64,000 nt of DNA, taken from positions 434,001 through 498,000 of the forward strand of contig CAVVKW010000004.1 in assembly GCA_963749035.1 (NCBI GenBank). The letters are read 5' to 3'. The DNA comes from CAVVKW01 sp963749035 (GTDB lineage: Bacteria > Verrucomicrobiota > Verrucomicrobiia > Chthoniobacterales > JAATET01). Positions 60,367 through 64,000 of the stretch are shown in pieces. The position numbers and the translations under genes are program-made. How positions within the stretch are numbered: position 1 is the stretch's first letter; each line of letters begins with the position of its first letter. A model generated the notes under the pieces. It did no database searches. It saw only the letters and a program-made list of their open reading frames with translations, and was not told the DNA's origin.

Positions 60367-61581
60367 TTATTCCTCGATTTTGACCGGCGTGCCGTCCTCG
60401 ATCATTTCCGACAGCCGGGCGGCGTCCCAGTTCGCGAGGCGGATGCAGCCGTGGCTGGCGCTGCGGCCAATGGTGTCGGGTTCCGGCGTTCCGTGGATGC
60501 CTATCCCTTCCTTGTTGATGGCCATCCAGGCGATGCCGACGGCGTTGTTCGGTCCCGGTGGGATGTTATGGGCCTCGTCACTGCGCTCGCCTTCTTTGAG
60601 CATCTTCTCGTCGTGGCGGAACCAAGGCATCATCGAGATGCCGGTGATCTTCCACTCCCCGACGGGGGCCGGGAGCGAATCGGATCCCGGTGTGATCGGG
60701 AACGCGGCAATGAGTTGATCGTTTTCGCGAAGCTCGAGCATTCTGTCTGCGGTGCTGATGAGGATCGAGAGAGCGTCCGTCTTCACCGGTGAAGGCGAAG
60801 CTTCGGCGGTGTTTTCGCCCTTTTCCTCATCGTCGCTCGCGTCTTTCTCGTCCGACTCATTCGACTCCTCGGAATCTTCGGACTCCTCGCTTTCGCTTTC
60901 GGCACGTGCTCGAACGTCAGCTAGATTGAACGGAACTTTGACGTTCGGGACAGCGATTTTGTCACCGGCTTTCGCATCATCGATGGCCGTTCCTTCGTTC
61001 AGTGTCGCGAGATAATCCCGGTCGACGTGATACTTTTCTGCGACGAGTTCGGTGAGATTCTCGTAGGGCATTTTGTCCTGCTTGGCCTGATCTTCGGGCT
61101 CGGAAGGGACCTCGCCGAGACTGTCGATGTCTTCCTGCGTGATTTCGTATTCGGTGTAGATCGGCTCGATCGAGCTGACGTCGACGGGGAATTCGCTCGG
61201 CACTTCATCGGTGAATTCCGGCACCTCTTTGTCCTGCGATTGAAGGTAGAGAGCGAGGCTTTTGCGGCTGAATTCGCCCCACCGACCGTCGATTTTTCCC
61301 GGGCCAAAGTTGGCGTCGTCCAGGAAGATTTGGAGTTGGGTCAGGCGATCCCGCTCGTCCTTCGAGTCTTCGCCCTCGGCGGGGGTGGCGTCGGAGTTGG
61401 CTTTATCCTCGTTGGTTTCGGTTGCGCCGGTCTCGTCGTTCTCCGCGGAGTCACCAGGGGTGGCGGAAGGGGATGGAGAGGGGGTGGCGGACGGGCTGGC
61501 GGCTGGCGTTGCGTCCTGAGCGGGTGCGGTGACCACGAGCAGGAGAGACAAGGTCGGCGGGAGGAGTCGGATGATTTTCAC
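60367..61581 (-). CDS. L,D-transpeptidase (YkuD) with acidic low-complexity linkers
   Basis: A 404-residue secreted protein. A signal peptide (to about residue 20, VVTAPAQ) is followed by a Ser/Pro/Ala/Thr-rich stretch, a peptidoglycan-binding-like unit (LTQLQIFLDDANFGPGKIDG), a LysM-like region (YENLTELVAEKYHVDRDYLA), a Ser/Glu/Asp-rich linker, and the YkuD domain from about 275 with IGIHGTPEPDTIGRSASHGC and IRLANWDAARL containing the catalytic His and Cys. These enzymes make 3-3 cross-links in peptidoglycan or attach lipoproteins. The frame is open upstream; the GTG at 61581 gives the only convincing signal peptide. Confidence 0.87.
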   Translation of the reverse strand: MKIIRLLPPTLSLLLVVTAPAQDATPAASPSATPSPSPSATPGDSAENDETGATETNEDKANSDATPAEGEDSKDERDRLTQLQIFLDDANFGPGKIDGRWGEFSRKSLALYLQSQDKEVPEFTDEVPSEFPVDVSSIEPIYTEYEITQEDIDSLGEVPSEPEDQAKQDKMPYENLTELVAEKYHVDRDYLATLNEGTAIDDAKAGDKIAVPNVKVPFNLADVRARAESESEESEDSEESNESDEKDASDDEEKGENTAEASPSPVKTDALSILISTADRMLELRENDQLIAAFPITPGSDSLPAPVGEWKITGISMMPWFRHDEKMLKEGERSDEAHNIPPGPNNAVGIAWMAINKEGIGIHGTPEPDTIGRSASHGCIRLANWDAARLSEMIEDGTPVKIEE

Positions 61582-61678
61582 TGACCCTGATAACGGATTG
61601 CGGGGGGTTGCCGGTTGGGTTCTTGTGGTGGTGCTAGACGGTTGTCGGAGCCGGTGGAGCAAGTTAGCTTCGGGGGAG

Positions 61679-61984
61679 ATGAAGGAATACCGTCACCCTG
61701 ACCTGGAGACCGTGCAGTTGACGGTTGTGATGCAGGCGATGTCTGACCCGTGGAGGTTGGGGATCGTGCGGTCCTTGCTGGAGGCGGAGGGGCGGGAGTT
61801 TGCGTGCAATGAATTTCCGATGGACGTCTCCAAAGCGACGCGCTCGCATCACATTCAGGTATTGCGTGAGGCCGGGCTGATCCGGATCCGGGTCGAGGGG
61901 ACCAAGTGCATGACGTCGCTCCGATACGACGAGATCGAAGAGCGGTTCCCCGGATTGCTGGGCCTGGCGGAAGCGACTGCGTGA
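61679..61984 (+). CDS. ArsR-like winged-helix transcriptional regulator
   Basis: A 101-residue protein consisting mainly of a winged helix: VMQAMSDPWRLGIVRSLLEA, a recognition-helix region SKATRSHHIQVLREAGLIRI and a wing RVEGTKCMTSLRYDEIEE. The ArsR/HxlR-type layout is clear, but no metal-binding Cys pair of ArsR sensors is seen. ATG 61679 is preceded by GGGGGAG. It overlaps the start of the AddB-like gene (GTGA). Confidence 0.85.
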   Translation: MKEYRHPDLETVQLTVVMQAMSDPWRLGIVRSLLEAEGREFACNEFPMDVSKATRSHHIQVLREAGLIRIRVEGTKCMTSLRYDEIEERFPGLLGLAEATA

Positions 61985-64000
61985 GCGCGCCGAGGCTCGA
62001 GTTTCTCGAAGCGGGCGGGCCGCTCGCGCGGCAGGTCGCGGAAGGCGTGTGGGGCGGGGCCAGGGGGACGCCGATCGACCTTGGCGAAACGGACGTGTGG
62101 GTGCCGACGGCGGGTGCCGCTCGGCGAATCCGCTGGGAGCTGGCGCGGATGGCCGCGGAGCGGGGAACGGGAATCTTTCCGCCGCGCTTCGTGCAGCCGA
62201 TGGCGGCGACGCTGCCGGAGGGGGTGGTGCGACCTGTCGCCAACCGGGCCGAGCGGGAGGGTGCGTGGGCGAGGGTGCTGCGAGGGTGTGAGCGCGACGA
62301 GATCGGCTCGTTGTTTCCACGGAGTGAGGCGCTGGATGGGGACCGGCAGGCGTTGGGGGCCGGGGGGATGTTGTGCGATTTGGCGGACTTGTTGGCGGAG
62401 GCGGGATGGCATTTCGCGAGTCCGGAGGTTGCTGAAGTCTGCGCGGATGATTCCGAGCGATGGGATGAATTGCGCGCGCTGCATTCGCGAAATCTGGAGG
62501 AGTTGGCGCGGGTCGGGCTAAGCGATCCGAATGAGTTGCGGCGGCAAACTCTCAGCGATCGGGGCGGTGCGGGCGCGAAGCGGATCGTGATAGCGGTGTT
62601 GCCGGACCTCCAGGGGGCGGCGGAGCGATACGCGGCGTCGAGGGCGTCACGGGGGGTCGAGGTTTTGGTGCTCGTCTGGAAGCCCGGTGACATGGGCGGG
62701 GGATTTGACGCGTGGGGTCGGCCACTTTCGGCGGAGTGGACGGAGTGTGAGATCCCGCTGGCGGCGGAGCAGATCGCGTTGGCCCGTGACGCCGAAGAGG
62801 AGGCGACGTCGGCGTTGGACTTTTGCTGTGGACGTGCGCCGGACCAGCTGGATCCAAGACTCGAGATCGAGAGTGCGGATTCGGCCGGCGACTACGGGGT
62901 GGTGTTGGCGGACGGCGAGGGGACGGCAGGGTTTCGGGCAGAGGTGTTGCGGCGGGGTGGTCGGGTGTTCGTCCCGGACGGCGAACGATTGGCGACGAGC
63001 GAGCCGGCGGTGGTTTTTTCTGAATGGCAGGAATGGAGCGGCGGTGGGCGTCTGAGAAATTTGCGGCGTCTGCTGGAGTGCCGTCGGTTTGCGGATTGGA
63101 TCGGTGCGGCGGCGGGATTGTCGCCGTCGGAGTTGTTGAGAGGATGTGATTTTCTGCGGGTGCAGGCGCTGGCGGACACGGTGGGGCAGGCGCGGGCGTT
63201 ATTGCGGGAGCCGGTTCCCTCCGATGGAAATCGGGATCACGGGGCGCGGGCCTCGGCCGGTCGGTTGCTGGAGGCACTGGGTCAGGTCTCTGAGCTCGGC
63301 GCAGCGGAGATCGTGACGGATTGCTGGGCGGACGGCGGCGAGGGGAACGCGACGGCGCGCCAGGTGCTCGAGCTTTGGCGGTCGGTGGACGACTCGCCGA
63401 TGTTTCGCGGGTGGCCGGACGGGCGCGATGCCGCGTTTGCGCGGGCGCTGGCGACGGCGAGGGTGTTTGGATCGGCGGCGGAGCCGGGTGAGGTCGAGTT
63501 GCTGGGTTGGCTGGAGGCACCGTGGGTGGAAGCAAAGCGGCTGATGATCGCGGGCTGCGTCGAGGGGAGTCTGCCAACCGCGGTGACCGAGCACGCGTTC
63601 CTGCCGGACTCGCGGCGGAGAGCGCTGGGGCTGATCGACAACGCGGCGAGATCGGCGAGGGATGCCTATCTGCTGACGTGCCTGCTGCGCACGAGGGCGG
63701 TCGGCGAGATCCGCTGTAGCTTCAGTAAGGTCTCGGCGGAGGGAGGGCCGGCGTTGCCTTCCAATCTGCTGCTGCGGTGTGGCGTAAGGGAGTTGCCAGC
63801 CCGCGTTCGGGGAGTCTTTGCGACGGTGAAGGGCGGGCGGAATCAACCGAGGCGGGAAAACAATTGGAAGTGGCGACTCGCCGAGTCGGATCGGCGGGAC
63901 CCGCCGGTGAAGATCAGCCCGACTGATTTTTCCCAGTATCTGGCGTGCCCGTTTCGTTTTTATTTCAGTCGGGTGCGACGGGCGGAGGGAATCGATGGGG
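61981..64000 (+). CDS. AddB-like PD-(D/E)XK nuclease/helicase-related protein (5' part)
   Basis: The first 673 codons of a large protein that runs out of the window without stop. The N-terminal part has a helicase-remnant look (VWVPTAGAARRIRWELARM, RIVIAVLPDLQGAAERY), and further on LEAPWVEAKRLMIAGCVEGS and LPDSRRRALGL match the AddB-type region before the nuclease. The last residues (ISPTDFSQYLACPFRFYF) begin the RecB-like nuclease domain with its first iron-sulfur-type Cys. AddB proteins process double-strand DNA ends with AddA for recombination. Start is GTG 61981 in a GTGA overlap with the ArsR-like gene. AddA would be expected just beyond the end. Confidence 0.82.
   Translation, partial: MSAPRLEFLEAGGPLARQVAEGVWGGARGTPIDLGETDVWVPTAGAARRIRWELARMAAERGTGIFPPRFVQPMAATLPEGVVRPVANRAEREGAWARVLRGCERDEIGSLFPRSEALDGDRQALGAGGMLCDLADLLAEAGWHFASPEVAEVCADDSERWDELRALHSRNLEELARVGLSDPNELRRQTLSDRGGAGAKRIVIAVLPDLQGAAERYAASRASRGVEVLVLVWKPGDMGGGFDAWGRPLSAEWTECEIPLAAEQIALARDAEEEATSALDFCCGRAPDQLDPRLEIESADSAGDYGVVLADGEGTAGFRAEVLRRGGRVFVPDGERLATSEPAVVFSEWQEWSGGGRLRNLRRLLECRRFADWIGAAAGLSPSELLRGCDFLRVQALADTVGQARALLREPVPSDGNRDHGARASAGRLLEALGQVSELGAAEIVTDCWADGGEGNATARQVLELWRSVDDSPMFRGWPDGRDAAFARALATARVFGSAAEPGEVELLGWLEAPWVEAKRLMIAGCVEGSLPTAVTEHAFLPDSRRRALGLIDNAARSARDAYLLTCLLRTRAVGEIRCSFSKVSAEGGPALPSNLLLRCGVRELPARVRGVFATVKGGRNQPRRENNWKWRLAESDRRDPPVKISPTDFSQYLACPFRFYFSRVRRAEGIDG

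Noticed and set aside
1..64000. tRNA, rRNA, riboswitch or mobile element
   Set aside because: No cloverleaf, rRNA-like stretch, transposase, integrase or flanking inverted/direct repeat pair was found by reading; a covariance-model search would be needed to exclude small RNAs.

Overview
The window is GC-rich, gene-dense bacterial chromosome with no sign of phage, plasmid, insertion sequence, CRISPR array, rRNA or tRNA. The envelope is Gram-negative: a LolA-type lipoprotein carrier, an RND efflux pump, an MMPL exporter, ExbB/ExbD, PBP1A, an L,D-transpeptidase and lipoproteins. Respiration is aerobic (caa3-type cytochrome c oxidase). A histone H1-like Lys/Ala protein, GC-rich families with few strong Shine-Dalgarno sites, short intergenic repeat families, and lineage-divergent PurA and GuaB make a PVC-group bacterium, most likely Verrucomicrobiota, my best guess. 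That placement is inference: no rRNA or classical marker gene is present.

Layout. 1-6034: tail of a tautomerase, a secreted DJ-1/PfpI protein, then a TetR regulator, RND adaptor and RND permease joined by 4-bp overlaps. 6144-9227 (minus): LolA-like carrier and MMPL exporter. 9363-18309 (plus): a 1344-residue membrane protein of unknown function built as two similar halves, followed by a tight three-gene sugar operon (GT4 glycosyltransferase fused to an alpha/alpha barrel, GH130 mannoside phosphorylase, second GT4). 18386-24010 (minus): terminal oxidase operon of coxB, coxA, coxC, a membrane subunit, a two-CXXCH cytochrome c lipoprotein and a Rieske protein, without cytochrome b. 24117-31501: SpoIIE-type phosphatase, a small secreted protein with a possible His/Cys dyad, a GDPD, a Na+/Ca2+ exchanger, an SLC13-type carrier and a conserved protein of unknown function.

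31802-34989 (minus): divergent PurA and GuaB side by side. 35126-45030: DoxX protein, PBP1A, a two-domain protein of the siroheme decarboxylase (AhbA/AhbB) type, an EF-hand lipoprotein, a DUF3300 protein with a very long Gln/Arg/Ala tail, and a hybrid histidine kinase. 45402-51306 (plus): ExbB, ExbD, a long TPR protein, an HtrA-type protease, a small acidic ORF and an M15 peptidase. 51438-54168: imelysin lipoprotein and diheme DUF1111 protein, preceded by two copies of a dyad operator. 54282-64000: sugar MFS transporter, histone-like protein, Lrp regulator overlapping an aminotransferase, PPK2, xylose isomerase, L,D-transpeptidase, a small ArsR-like regulator and the first two thirds of an AddB-like nuclease that runs off the end.

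The strongest candidates for new biology are the GT4/GH130/GT4 operon with its giant membrane neighbour, the secreted His/Cys-dyad protein, the divergent PurA/GuaB pair, the oxidase operon with a Rieske protein but no cytochrome b, and the 11-bp G6-containing tandem repeat in front of exbB.
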